9,855 nt of DNA from Oxalobacteraceae bacterium. Lineage in GTDB: Bacteria > Pseudomonadota > Gammaproteobacteria > Burkholderiales > Burkholderiaceae_D. The notes beneath the pieces are model-generated. The model was not told the origin of the DNA, searched no databases, and worked only from the letters and a program-made list of their open reading frames with translations. Within the stretch, counting starts at the first letter, position 1. Every line of letters begins with the position of its first letter. The position numbers and the translations under genes were made by a program. Below, one piece after another: positions 1-7,267 of this stretch. The DNA lies in NCBI GenBank assembly GCA_003537575.1, contig DPRS01000044.1, positions 1-9,855 of the forward strand, in the 5' to 3' direction.

Positions 1-24
1 CTTGACTGGAACCAGGACTTTCAT
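1..24 (-). CDS. etfB: Electron transfer flavoprotein beta subunit, N-terminal fragment (cut by window edge)
   Basis: Only the first eight codons are in the window, reading M-K-V-L-V-P-V-K. This matches, from memory, the opening of the electron transfer flavoprotein beta subunit of Burkholderiales. The start is supported by an AAGGAG ribosome site six bases upstream (plus-strand complement near 30-35). The gene begins 41 bp after the stop of the MDR dehydrogenase, in the same direction, so it probably belongs to the same transcript. EtfB pairs with EtfA to take electrons from acyl-CoA dehydrogenases and pass them to ETF:quinone oxidoreductase. That role fits an operon encoding three such dehydrogenases. 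With eight residues the identification rests on the N-terminal match plus context. A different protein with a similar start is possible. Confidence 0.6.
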
Positions 25-65
25 AACTGCTCCTTGACTGAAAATTGCACCGGATGGATTAAGTA

Positions 66-1103
66 TCAGGATTCATTGATGGATATGGCGATCTTGCCGA
101 ACTGCTCGCCGCGCTCGAGTTCATCAAGTGCCGCATGGACCTTGTCCATCGGATAACTTGAGGAAATCACCGGACGCAGCCCGGTACGCCGGACCAGCGT
201 CAGCAGGTTGCGGAACTCGTCGAGATCGCCCAGGGTAGAACCAAAAATCTGCAGCTGGCGGATGAAAATGCGGCGCAGGTCGGCGGAAGGCTGGTCGCCG
301 CTAGTGGCGCCGCAAGTGACGATGCGCCCGCCGCGCACCAGCGACTTGAGCGCGCTGGACCAGACTGCCTGGCCGACGTTTTCAATGACGACATCGACAC
401 CGCGACCGCCAGTGAGCGCCATGACTTCCTTGGCGACATCCTGGGTGGCGCCGTTGATGACGTGGTCCGAGCCCATTTCCATTGCCCGCTGCAGCTTGGC
501 ATCATTACGGGACGTGACGATCACCCTGCAGCCGGCCAGCTTGGCCAGTTGCAGCGCGGCCAGCGAGACACCGCCGCCGATGCCAAAAACGAGGACCGTC
601 TCCCACGGTTTGATTTGCGCCTTGGTGAAAAGCATGCGCCAAGCCGTGATGTGGTTCACGCCGAGTGCAGCGGCTTCCGCAAAGCTCAGCATTTCCGGCA
701 TCGGAAAGACATTCTGCGCCGGCAGGGATACGTATTCGGCGAGCGTGCCGTCGCGATGCTCGCCGAGGTACTGCATCGAAGTGCAGAGAACACCTTCACC
801 GCGCTCGCAGAATTCGCAGCGCCCGCATGCAATACCTGGATGCACCACCACGCGCTGTCCCGGTTTGATGCGGGTTTCCGATGGATCGACTTCTTCCACG
901 ATACCGGCGCCATCAAGCCCCATGATTTGCGGGAGGCGATGCGTGATGCCGGCGCCGCTGTCGCGCATGTAGAGATCGACCCTGTTGAGGGTCGCGGCCT
1001 TCAGTCGCACCAGGACTTGACCCGGGCCGCGTTCCGGCATCGGCCGTTCGCCGATCTCCACAACCTCGTTGCCGCCGTGGCCGGTAATGAACACTGCCTT
1101 CAT
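66..1103 (-). CDS. Zinc-binding MDR-family (alcohol dehydrogenase-like) NAD(P)-dependent oxidoreductase
   Basis: A 345-residue medium-chain dehydrogenase/reductase. The start at 1103 (M-K-A-V-F) has AAGGAGA just upstream, so an in-frame ATG five codons earlier (1118) is less likely. The N-terminal GroES-like domain holds four cysteines (93, 96, 99, 107) spaced like the structural zinc lobe. The Rossmann domain has G-I-G-G-G at about 174-178. The usual catalytic-zinc ligands are missing: the first-ligand Cys position reads N-R-V-D (40-43), and the G-H-E motif reads G-L-D (62-64). A zinc-hydride alcohol dehydrogenase mechanism is therefore unlikely. Zinc-independent MDRs such as quinone reductases and enoyl-CoA reductases are the nearest functional models. 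It is second to last among the visible operon genes, between gcdH and etfB. Its substrate is unknown; an enoyl-CoA or ketone intermediate of the pathway is only a guess. Confidence 0.85.
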   Translation of the reverse strand: MKAVFITGHGGNEVVEIGERPMPERGPGQVLVRLKAATLNRVDLYMRDSGAGITHRLPQIMGLDGAGIVEEVDPSETRIKPGQRVVVHPGIACGRCEFCERGEGVLCTSMQYLGEHRDGTLAEYVSLPAQNVFPMPEMLSFAEAAALGVNHITAWRMLFTKAQIKPWETVLVFGIGGGVSLAALQLAKLAGCRVIVTSRNDAKLQRAMEMGSDHVINGATQDVAKEVMALTGGRGVDVVIENVGQAVWSSALKSLVRGGRIVTCGATSGDQPSADLRRIFIRQLQIFGSTLGDLDEFRNLLTLVRRTGLRPVISSSYPMDKVHAALDELERGEQFGKIAISINES

Positions 1104-1140
1104 GGTGTCTCCTTCCATGTGGTTGGTGAGCGGGACTGAA

Positions 1141-2328
1141 TCAGAATGCGGCGATCCCGGTGATTGCCCGGCCGAGGATCAGTGCATGCACATCGTGCGT
1201 CCCCTCGTAGGTGTTGACCACCTCCAGATTCACCAGATGGCGGGCGACGCCAAATTCATCGCTGATGCCGTTACCGCCCATCATGTCGCGCGCCATGCGG
1301 GCGATGTCGAGCGACTTGCCGCAGGAATTGCGCTTCATGATCGAGGTAATTTCCACCGCCGCACTACCCTCGTCCTTCATGCGTCCCAGGCGCAGGCATC
1401 CCTGCAGGCCGAGCGTTATTTCGGTCATCATGTCGGCCAGCTTTTTCTGGATCAGCTGGTTGGCCGCCAGCGGCTTGTTGAATTGCTTGCGGTCCAGCAC
1501 GTATTGGCGCGCCCGGTGAAAGCAGTCTTCCGCGGCGCCCAGGGCACCCCAGGAAATCCCGTAACGCGCCGAGTTCAGGCAAGTGAACGGTCCCTTCAAG
1601 CCACGCACTTCGGGAAAAGCATTCTCTTCGGGACAGAACACTTCATCCATGACGATTTCGCCGGTAATGCTGGTACGCAGGCCGACCTTGCCGTGGATGA
1701 CCGGCGCCGACAGGCCTTTCCAGCCCTTCTCGAGGATGAAACCGCGGATGGCGCCTTCATCGTCCTTGGCCCAGACCACGAAGACGTCGGCGATCGGGCT
1801 GTTGGTGATCCACATCTTGGCGCCGCTGAGACTGTAGCCGCCCGGGACTTTCCTTGCGCGGGTGACCATGCTGCCGGGGTCGGAGCCGTGGTTGGGTTCG
1901 GTCAGGCCGAAGCAGCCGATGAATTCGCCGGTGGCCAGCCTGGGCAGGTATTTCTGTTTCTGGGCTTCGGTGCCGAACTCGTTGATTGGCACCATGACCA
2001 GCGAGGATTGCACGCTCATCATCGAGCGGTAACCGGAATCGATGGATTCCACTTCGCGCGCCACCAGTCCGTAGCAAACGTAGTTCAGCCCCGAGCCGCC
2101 ATAGTTTCCCGGGATGGTGATGCCCAGCAGACCCAGTTCGCCCATCTCGCGGAAAATCGCGGGATCAGTCTGCTGATTGCGGAAGGATTCCAGCACGCGC
2201 GGGCCCAGGCGTTCCTGGCAATACACGCGTGCCGCTTCGCGCACCTGGCGCTCGTCATCGCTCAACTGGCTGTCGAGCAGCAAAGGGTCGCTCCACTGGA
2301 AGGATGCGCGTTTTTGGCTTGTGGTCAT
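1141..2328 (-). CDS. gcdH: Glutaryl-CoA dehydrogenase (decarboxylating type)
   Basis: A 395-residue FAD acyl-CoA dehydrogenase. It oxidises glutaryl-CoA and decarboxylates the glutaconyl-CoA intermediate to crotonyl-CoA and CO2, passing electrons to ETF. Visible features are Y-R-S-M-M-S-V-Q-S-S (100-109), F-G-L-T-E-P (140-145), W-I-T-N-S-P (173-178), the D-R-K-Q-F segment (279-283) and the catalytic T-Y-E-G-T (373-377, base Glu375). Residues corresponding to human GCDH Glu87, Arg94, Ser95, Thr170, Tyr369 and Glu370 appear as Glu94, Arg101, Ser102, Thr175, Tyr374 and Glu375. A Tyr-to-Val change at the Tyr369 position marks the non-decarboxylating enzymes of strict anaerobes, so this one is predicted to be decarboxylating. 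The ribosome site (AGAAAGA) is weak. It lies 36 bp after the preceding acyl-CoA dehydrogenase gene and fits the last step from pimelyl-CoA to central metabolism. Confidence 0.93.
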   Translation of the reverse strand: MTTSQKRASFQWSDPLLLDSQLSDDERQVREAARVYCQERLGPRVLESFRNQQTDPAIFREMGELGLLGITIPGNYGGSGLNYVCYGLVAREVESIDSGYRSMMSVQSSLVMVPINEFGTEAQKQKYLPRLATGEFIGCFGLTEPNHGSDPGSMVTRARKVPGGYSLSGAKMWITNSPIADVFVVWAKDDEGAIRGFILEKGWKGLSAPVIHGKVGLRTSITGEIVMDEVFCPEENAFPEVRGLKGPFTCLNSARYGISWGALGAAEDCFHRARQYVLDRKQFNKPLAANQLIQKKLADMMTEITLGLQGCLRLGRMKDEGSAAVEITSIMKRNSCGKSLDIARMARDMMGGNGISDEFGVARHLVNLEVVNTYEGTHDVHALILGRAITGIAAF

Positions 2329-2364
2329 GATTATCTTTCTAAAATGAGGTAGGAATTGGGTAAC

Positions 2365-3525
2365 TCAATCGCGCCGCATCAGCTCGCGGCCAATGATGAG
2401 TTGCTGAATCTGGGTGGTGCCCTCATACAAGCGCAACAGCCGCACGTCACGGTAGAAACGTTCCACCTTGTACTCATTGATATAGCCGGCGCCGCCATGC
2501 ACCTGGACGCCGCGGTCCGCCACCCGGCCAACCATCTCCGTGCAGAACATCTTGGCGCACGAAGCGCGCATGCTGACATCCGGGTCGGCTTTTCCTGCCG
2601 GCTTGGCGTCGTAACGCTTGGCACAGTCCTGCACCATGGTCCAACCGGCGTAAAGCTCGGCCTGGCTATCGGCCAGCATGGCCTGCACCAGCTGAAAGTC
2701 GCCGATGCGCTGGCCGAACTGCTTGCGCTCCCTGGCATAAGCCACCGATTCGTTCAGCACCCGTTGCGCCACGCCGCAAGCCAGCGCAGAAACATGCAGG
2801 CGTCCGCGGTCGAGCACTTTCATGGCAGTCTTGAAGCCTTGCCCCGGCACGCCGCCGATGATATTGGCCGCCGGCACCCGGACGTTTTCAAGGATGACGT
2901 CGCAAGTCTTGGTGCCGCGCTGACCCATCTTCTTGTCAGGCTTGCCGAGGCTGATGCCCGCCAGGTCCGACGGCACGATGAAGGATGAAATGCCGCCCGC
3001 ACCTGCGCCGTCGGTGCGCGCCATCAAGGTGAAGGCGCCGGCACGCGGGGCGTTGGTGATGTAACGCTTGACGCCGTTAAGCACGTAGAATTCGCCGTCG
3101 CGCTCTGCCCGGGTCTTCAAGGCTGCCGCGTCGGAACCGGCATCCGGCTCGGTCAACGCAAACGACATGATGAGCTCGCCGCTGGCAACGCGCGGTAGAT
3201 AATCTCGCTTCTGTTCTTCAGTGCCGTCCATCAGGATGCCCTGCGAGCCGATGCCGACGTTGGTGCCGAAGACGGAGCGGAACGCCAGCGCGGTCTGCCC
3301 CAGCTCAAACGCCACCTGGCATTCCTGACTCATCGACAAGCCGATGCCGCCATACTCTTCCGGAATGGAAAGTCCGAACAGGCCCATTTCCTTCATATCC
3401 TGGACGATGTCGGCCGGCACATCGTCAAGTTCTTCCACGGTATTTTCGGCCGGCACCAGCCGTTCCTGGATGAAGCGCTGTACGGTCGCGAGCAAAAGCT
3501 CAAAGGATTCGGTATCTAGTGACAT
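2365..3525 (-). CDS. Acyl-CoA dehydrogenase, candidate pimelyl-CoA dehydrogenase
   Basis: A 386-residue FAD-dependent acyl-CoA dehydrogenase of normal family length. It shows S-F-A-L-T-E-P-D-A-G-S-D (121-132), the R-x-x-Q-F-G element (R267 to G271), V-H-G-G-A-G-Y (342-348) and a canonical catalytic L-Y-E-G-T-T-Q-I (366-373) with base Glu368. It should introduce an alpha,beta double bond into an acyl-CoA and reduce ETF. It sits between badK and gcdH. Since AliB and GcdH have clear jobs, the remaining oxidation in the pathway is that of pimelyl-CoA, and this is the best assignment by position. R. palustris uses a two-subunit PimC/PimD enzyme for that step, whereas only one subunit is encoded here. 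Other options are a second CHC-CoA dehydrogenase or a general short-chain enzyme. The start has only a weak GGAT ribosome site, inside a small palindrome. Confidence 0.9.
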   Translation of the reverse strand: MSLDTESFELLLATVQRFIQERLVPAENTVEELDDVPADIVQDMKEMGLFGLSIPEEYGGIGLSMSQECQVAFELGQTALAFRSVFGTNVGIGSQGILMDGTEEQKRDYLPRVASGELIMSFALTEPDAGSDAAALKTRAERDGEFYVLNGVKRYITNAPRAGAFTLMARTDGAGAGGISSFIVPSDLAGISLGKPDKKMGQRGTKTCDVILENVRVPAANIIGGVPGQGFKTAMKVLDRGRLHVSALACGVAQRVLNESVAYARERKQFGQRIGDFQLVQAMLADSQAELYAGWTMVQDCAKRYDAKPAGKADPDVSMRASCAKMFCTEMVGRVADRGVQVHGGAGYINEYKVERFYRDVRLLRLYEGTTQIQQLIIGRELMRRD

Positions 3526-3526
3526 G

Positions 3527-3539
3527 ATGGATGATCCAT
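3527..3539. repeat. 13-bp palindrome just upstream of the second acyl-CoA dehydrogenase start
   Basis: ATGGAT and ATCCAT flank a single G and lie one base upstream of the start codon at 3525. In the mRNA a four-pair AUGG/CCAU stem with a five-base loop could form over the only visible Shine-Dalgarno-like bases (GGAU). A second mini inverted repeat, ATTTC/GAAAT, overlaps it at 3538-3551. These could tune translation or coupling to badK, or be chance. The inverted repeat is plain to see; a function is not. Confidence 0.35.
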
Positions 3540-3552
3540 TTCTAGGGAAATT

Positions 3553-4329
3553 TCAGCGGTGCTGGAACACCGGCTTGCGTTTTTCAAGGAAGGCCTGCAT
3601 GCCTTCATGCGCGTCGGCGCTGGCAAAACGCGCATGCATCTGGCGCCGCTCGAAGCCGATTCCCTCGGCGAGCGACGACTCATAGGCGCGATTGACTGAT
3701 TCCTTGATCGCCATGAGCGCCGGCAGCGAGTACCCGGCAATGACTGCCGCCAGGTTCAGCGCTTCCTTGCGCAAGGCCTCAGCCGGCACCACCCGCGAAA
3801 CCAGGCCGTAGCGGTCGGCCTCGGTCGCGTCCAGGGTGCGTGCGGAGAGGCACATGTCCATGGCCTTGGCCTTGCCGATGGCGCGCGGCAGGCGCTGGGT
3901 GCCGCCGGCCCCCGGCAGCATGGCCAGCTTGACTTCCGGCAGAGCGAACCTGGCGCTGTCGGCGGCGATCACGATGTCGCAGGAAAGCGCCAGTTCGCAC
4001 CCGCCTCCCAAGGCGAACCCGGCGACTGCGGCAATCACCGGCTTGCGTACCCGACGGACGGTTTCCCAGTTGCGGGTAATGAAGTCGCCCTGATAAACAT
4101 CCATGTAATCCCAGTCGGCCATGGCGGCGATATCGGCGCCTGCGGCAAACGCCTTGTCGTTGCCGGTGATAACGATGGCGCCGATGGCCGGGTCGGCGTC
4201 GAATGCCAGCAACGCGTTGCCGAGGGCATCCATCAAGGCATCGTTAAGGGCGTTCAACTGCTCGGGGCGATTCAGCGTGATGATGCCGACGCGGCCGCTG
4301 GTCTCTACCAGCACAGGAGATTCTTGCAT
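3553..4329 (-). CDS. badK: Cyclohex-1-ene-1-carboxyl-CoA hydratase (enoyl-CoA hydratase family)
   Basis: A 258-residue crotonase-fold enoyl-CoA hydratase. The oxyanion-hole segments are A-A-G-A-D-I (62-67) and A-L-G-G-G-C-E-L (106-113). Both catalytic glutamates of true hydratases are present: Glu112 in G-G-G-C-E-L and Glu132 in L-P-E-V-K-L, followed by P-G-A-G-G-T-Q-R-L. By context it adds water to cyclohex-1-ene-1-carboxyl-CoA, giving 2-hydroxycyclohexane-1-carboxyl-CoA, the substrate of BadH. It could also hydrate the linear enoyl-CoAs formed from pimelyl-CoA, as no other hydratase is visible. It lies 42 bp downstream of aliA, the same gene order as the R. palustris CHC operon. The ribosome site is weak (AAGAAAG) and resembles that of gcdH. 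A generic FadB/PaaF-like hydratase cannot be excluded from sequence alone. Confidence 0.85.
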   Translation of the reverse strand: MQESPVLVETSGRVGIITLNRPEQLNALNDALMDALGNALLAFDADPAIGAIVITGNDKAFAAGADIAAMADWDYMDVYQGDFITRNWETVRRVRKPVIAAVAGFALGGGCELALSCDIVIAADSARFALPEVKLAMLPGAGGTQRLPRAIGKAKAMDMCLSARTLDATEADRYGLVSRVVPAEALRKEALNLAAVIAGYSLPALMAIKESVNRAYESSLAEGIGFERRQMHARFASADAHEGMQAFLEKRKPVFQHR

Positions 4330-4371
4330 GATTACTTTCTTTCAGATGGTGTCAAGAAGTTCCTGGGCGCC

Positions 4372-6015
4372 TCAGAGAGAGCCATCCTGCAGCATCTCTC
4401 GCAGCTTGAATTTCTGCACCTTGCCGCTCGGCGTAGAAGGCAATTTTTCACGGACGATCAAACGTTCGGGGATGTATTGCATTGCCACTTTTTGCGCTTT
4501 CAGAAACTCGACGATCGACGGCAGATCGATATCCTTGTCAGTCTTGGGCACGACGATCGCGCACGCCCGCTCGCCCATGCGTTCATCGGGATAGGCAACG
4601 ATGACGACCTGGGAAATGGCTGGATGGCGGTACAGCATCGATTCGATTTCAACGACCGGGATATTTTCACCGCCGCGAATGATCACATCCTTGCTGCGCC
4701 CGGTGATACGGACGTAGCCCTGTTCGTCTATGCGCGCGAGATCGCCGGTGTCGAACCAGCCTTCGGCATCGGTGCCATTGAGATGCGGCCGATGCAGGTA
4801 GCCGCCGAAATTCGAACATGAACGCAGCAAAAGCCGGCCAGCGGTCCCCGTCGGCAGTTCTGCGCCGTCAAAATCGACGACTTTCAGCGCCACGCCCGGC
4901 AGCGGGCAACCATCGCTGTTGACCGAACGCTCGTCGTCGTCGTCCAGCTTGGTCAGCGTGACCGCACCGTTTTCGCTCATGCCCCAGGCGGAAATAATCT
5001 TGGTACCCATCGCCTGGCGCGCCTGTTCGACCAGCGGGCCGGGAATCGGCGCGCCGGCGCACACAAAGGTACGCAAGGTGGGAACGCCTTCCCCGGATTC
5101 GGAGACAGTTCTTGCCAGGTCGGTCAGAAACGGCGTTGAAGCCATGGTAAAGGTGACGCCATGTTCGCTTATCAGCTGCACGGCTTTTTTCGGCTCCCAG
5201 ATATCCTGCAACACGGCGCTGGCCTTGAGCATGATAGGCATCATCAGGCCGTACAAGAAGCCGGTCTGGTGGGACATGGGCGACGCCATCAGCACCACGT
5301 CATCGGCGCTCAGGTGCAAGCGTGCCGCATACGGGGTGATGTTGGACATGGTGGTATTGGCGGTGTGCATCACCCCCTTGGGTTCGCCCGTCGTGCCCGA
5401 GGTGTAGATCAGCTGGGTGACATCGTCCGGACCCGGGCGGCTGCGTCCCAGGATCTCGGCGGCATCGGGCGCCTGCTCCCATTTCGGCTCGGTGAGCAGC
5501 TTATCGAAGCTGTTGGCGCCGCTGCCGTCGATGATGATCACCTGCTGCAGCTCGGGCAATGTCGGCTGCAAGGCGGTGACCATTTTTTCGTAATCAAACC
5601 CGCGAAACACTTTCGGCGCGATCAGCACCTTGGCAGCGCCGTGCTTGAGCATGAAGGACAGCTCACGCTCCCGGAAGATGTGCATCAACGGATTGATGAC
5701 GGCGCCGATGCGCGAGCAAGCCAGATAAGTCAGGGTGAACTGCCACCAGTTCGGCAACTGGCACGCCACCACGTCGTTGCGGCCCACGCCGAGGCGCGCC
5801 AGTCCGACGGCGATGCGGTCGGCCATCGCAGCCATTTCCCGGTAGGTGAAACTGCGGGATGCGCCGCCTTCGACCTGGACGGCGGTGAGTGCGATCTTGT
5901 CAGGACAGCTTGATACGCATGCGTCCAGATAGTCGTTGATGGTCTTGTCGTGCCAATAGCCTTGCTTGATGCTTTCTGCACGGCGCAGAGGAATCAGGAC
6001 AGCGTCGAAATTCAT
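4372..6015 (-). CDS. aliA: Cyclohexanecarboxylate-CoA ligase (AMP-forming)
   Basis: A 547-residue acyl-adenylate-forming enzyme of the ANL superfamily. The ATP-binding loop Y-T-S-G-T-T-G-E-P-K-G is at 204-214, W-G-M-S-E-N at 344-349, G-W-F-D-T-G-D at 419-425, the hinge G-R-S-K-D-V-I-I-R-G-G-E-N at 439-451, and the C-terminal P-S-G-K with catalytic Lys532. It activates a carboxylic acid with ATP and CoA in the cytoplasm. Its place between aliB and badK, as in R. palustris, makes cyclohexanecarboxylate the likely substrate. Related ring acids (cyclohex-1-ene-carboxylate, alkyl-substituted naphthenic acids) are possible. The start at 6015 has GGAG eight bases upstream. No transporter gene accompanies it in the window, so uptake must be encoded elsewhere or be passive. 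Confidence 0.88.
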   Translation of the reverse strand: MNFDAVLIPLRRAESIKQGYWHDKTINDYLDACVSSCPDKIALTAVQVEGGASRSFTYREMAAMADRIAVGLARLGVGRNDVVACQLPNWWQFTLTYLACSRIGAVINPLMHIFRERELSFMLKHGAAKVLIAPKVFRGFDYEKMVTALQPTLPELQQVIIIDGSGANSFDKLLTEPKWEQAPDAAEILGRSRPGPDDVTQLIYTSGTTGEPKGVMHTANTTMSNITPYAARLHLSADDVVLMASPMSHQTGFLYGLMMPIMLKASAVLQDIWEPKKAVQLISEHGVTFTMASTPFLTDLARTVSESGEGVPTLRTFVCAGAPIPGPLVEQARQAMGTKIISAWGMSENGAVTLTKLDDDDERSVNSDGCPLPGVALKVVDFDGAELPTGTAGRLLLRSCSNFGGYLHRPHLNGTDAEGWFDTGDLARIDEQGYVRITGRSKDVIIRGGENIPVVEIESMLYRHPAISQVVIVAYPDERMGERACAIVVPKTDKDIDLPSIVEFLKAQKVAMQYIPERLIVREKLPSTPSGKVQKFKLREMLQDGSL

Positions 6016-6063
6016 GGTTAGTCTCCGTTATAGTCATTTTTTACTTTGAAGCCGAGCCGGAAA

Positions 6064-7215
6064 TTACGCCGGAACGGCTGCGCGTCCGGCGCGGGTGCGA
6101 GCGACAATGGTCTTCATGATCTGGGCCGTTCCGTCACCGATCTGAAAGCCCAGCACATCGCGCAAGCGCTGCTCCATCAAGCCATGGTCATAGCCGCCGT
6201 GGCCGAACATCAACAGGCACTGATGAATGACGTCATACGCCAGTTTTGGCGCCCACCACTTGCACATGGCGGCTTCGGCAGTATGCGGCAGCTCCTTGTC
6301 CTTGAGCCAGAGCGCTTGCAGGCATAACAGGCGCGCCGCGACCACTTGCGTATCGAAATCCGCCAAGGGGTGCGAAACGCCCTGGAAAGCCGACAAAGGC
6401 TTGCCGAAGGCTTCGCGCTGCGCCACGTATTCCCAGGTTTCTTCCAGGGCGACGCGCGCCACCGCCAGCACCTGCAGGCCGATCAGGGCGCGGGAAAAAT
6501 CGAAACCCTGCATGACCTGCACGAAACCCTTGCCCTCCTCGCCCAGGCGGTGATCGACCGGCACTTTGACGTTCTCGAAAAACAGCGAGCCGCGGCCAAT
6601 GGCGCGCTGGCCATGGCAGTCGAAGCGGTTGCGGGTAATGCCCGGCACATCCATCGGCACCAGGATGGCGGAGACACCGTGCGCCCCGGCCTCCACTGTT
6701 CCGGTGCGGGCAAACACCACCGCCGCATCGGCCTGGTCGGCGGCGGAAATGGAAGTTTTTTCACCGTTCAGGACATAGTGGTCGCCGACTCGCTCCATCT
6801 TCAGCCGCAAATTGCCCGCATCGGAGCCGCCGCGCGGCTCGGTCAGGGCGATCGCCAGCAATGCCTGGCCCTGCGTCAGCCTGGACAGCCAGGGCTTGAC
6901 TACTTCCGGCTTGCCGTGGTGCGCCAGGATCTGGCCATTGAGAGATGCCAGCAAATTTATGTAAGAAATACTGAGGTCAGCGCGCGCGATCTCCTCATGG
7001 ATCACGCCAGCGGCCAGGCAACCCATGCCCTGGCCGCCGTACTGCTCCGGCAATTCAGGCGCGATGAACCCCATCTCGCCCATTTCCCGCATCAGGGCGC
7101 GATCCAGCACCCGGGTCTTGTCACGTTCGAGAAAACCGGGCGCCACACGGCCGGTCGCAAAGCGGCGCGCATGCTCCGCCAGCGTCGCAAGGTCATCGTC
7201 AATATAAGGGTTCAT
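6064..7215 (-). CDS. aliB: Cyclohexanecarboxyl-CoA dehydrogenase (acyl-CoA dehydrogenase family)
   Basis: A 383-residue FAD acyl-CoA dehydrogenase. I chose the second of two tandem ATGs (7215): AGGAG stands five bases before it but only two before the first (7218). It shows I-A-L-T-E-P-R-G-G-S-D (122-132), N-G-E-K-T-S-I-S (150-157) and R-E-A-F-G-K-P (267-273). At the site where most acyl-CoA dehydrogenases have Y-E-G-T it reads G-D-G-T, so Asp361 replaces the catalytic Glu. It probably converts CHC-CoA to cyclohex-1-ene-1-carboxyl-CoA and passes two electrons to ETF. Its position between badI and aliA is that of aliB in R. palustris. It is clearly divergent from the canonical acyl-CoA dehydrogenase at 2365-3525. 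The intergenic gap to badI holds a hairpin. Confidence 0.88.
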   Translation of the reverse strand: MNPYIDDDLATLAEHARRFATGRVAPGFLERDKTRVLDRALMREMGEMGFIAPELPEQYGGQGMGCLAAGVIHEEIARADLSISYINLLASLNGQILAHHGKPEVVKPWLSRLTQGQALLAIALTEPRGGSDAGNLRLKMERVGDHYVLNGEKTSISAADQADAAVVFARTGTVEAGAHGVSAILVPMDVPGITRNRFDCHGQRAIGRGSLFFENVKVPVDHRLGEEGKGFVQVMQGFDFSRALIGLQVLAVARVALEETWEYVAQREAFGKPLSAFQGVSHPLADFDTQVVAARLLCLQALWLKDKELPHTAEAAMCKWWAPKLAYDVIHQCLLMFGHGGYDHGLMEQRLRDVLGFQIGDGTAQIMKTIVARTRAGRAAVPA

Positions 7216-7240
7216 CATGTCTCCTGTTCATTCCAATGGC

Positions 7241-7260
7241 GGGGACTGTTGCCAGCCCCC
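7241..7260 (-). other. Hairpin in the badI-aliB intergenic gap
   Basis: GGGG (7241-7244) pairs with CCCC (7257-7260) and CTG (7246-7248) with CAG (7253-7255), around a four-base loop and one A/C mismatch. It lies eight bases past the badI stop in the operon transcript. No U-run follows on the minus strand, so it is not an intrinsic terminator. An RNA-stability or processing element between badI and aliB is possible, but this is inference from one short stem. Confidence 0.4.
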
Positions 7261-7267
7261 TGCCGTC

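Noticed and set aside
1069..2352. Long open frame (about 427 codons) on the plus strand opposite gcdH
   Set aside because: It mirrors a well-conserved dehydrogenase on the other strand, has no family motifs and no ribosome site; long antisense frames are common in GC-rich genes.
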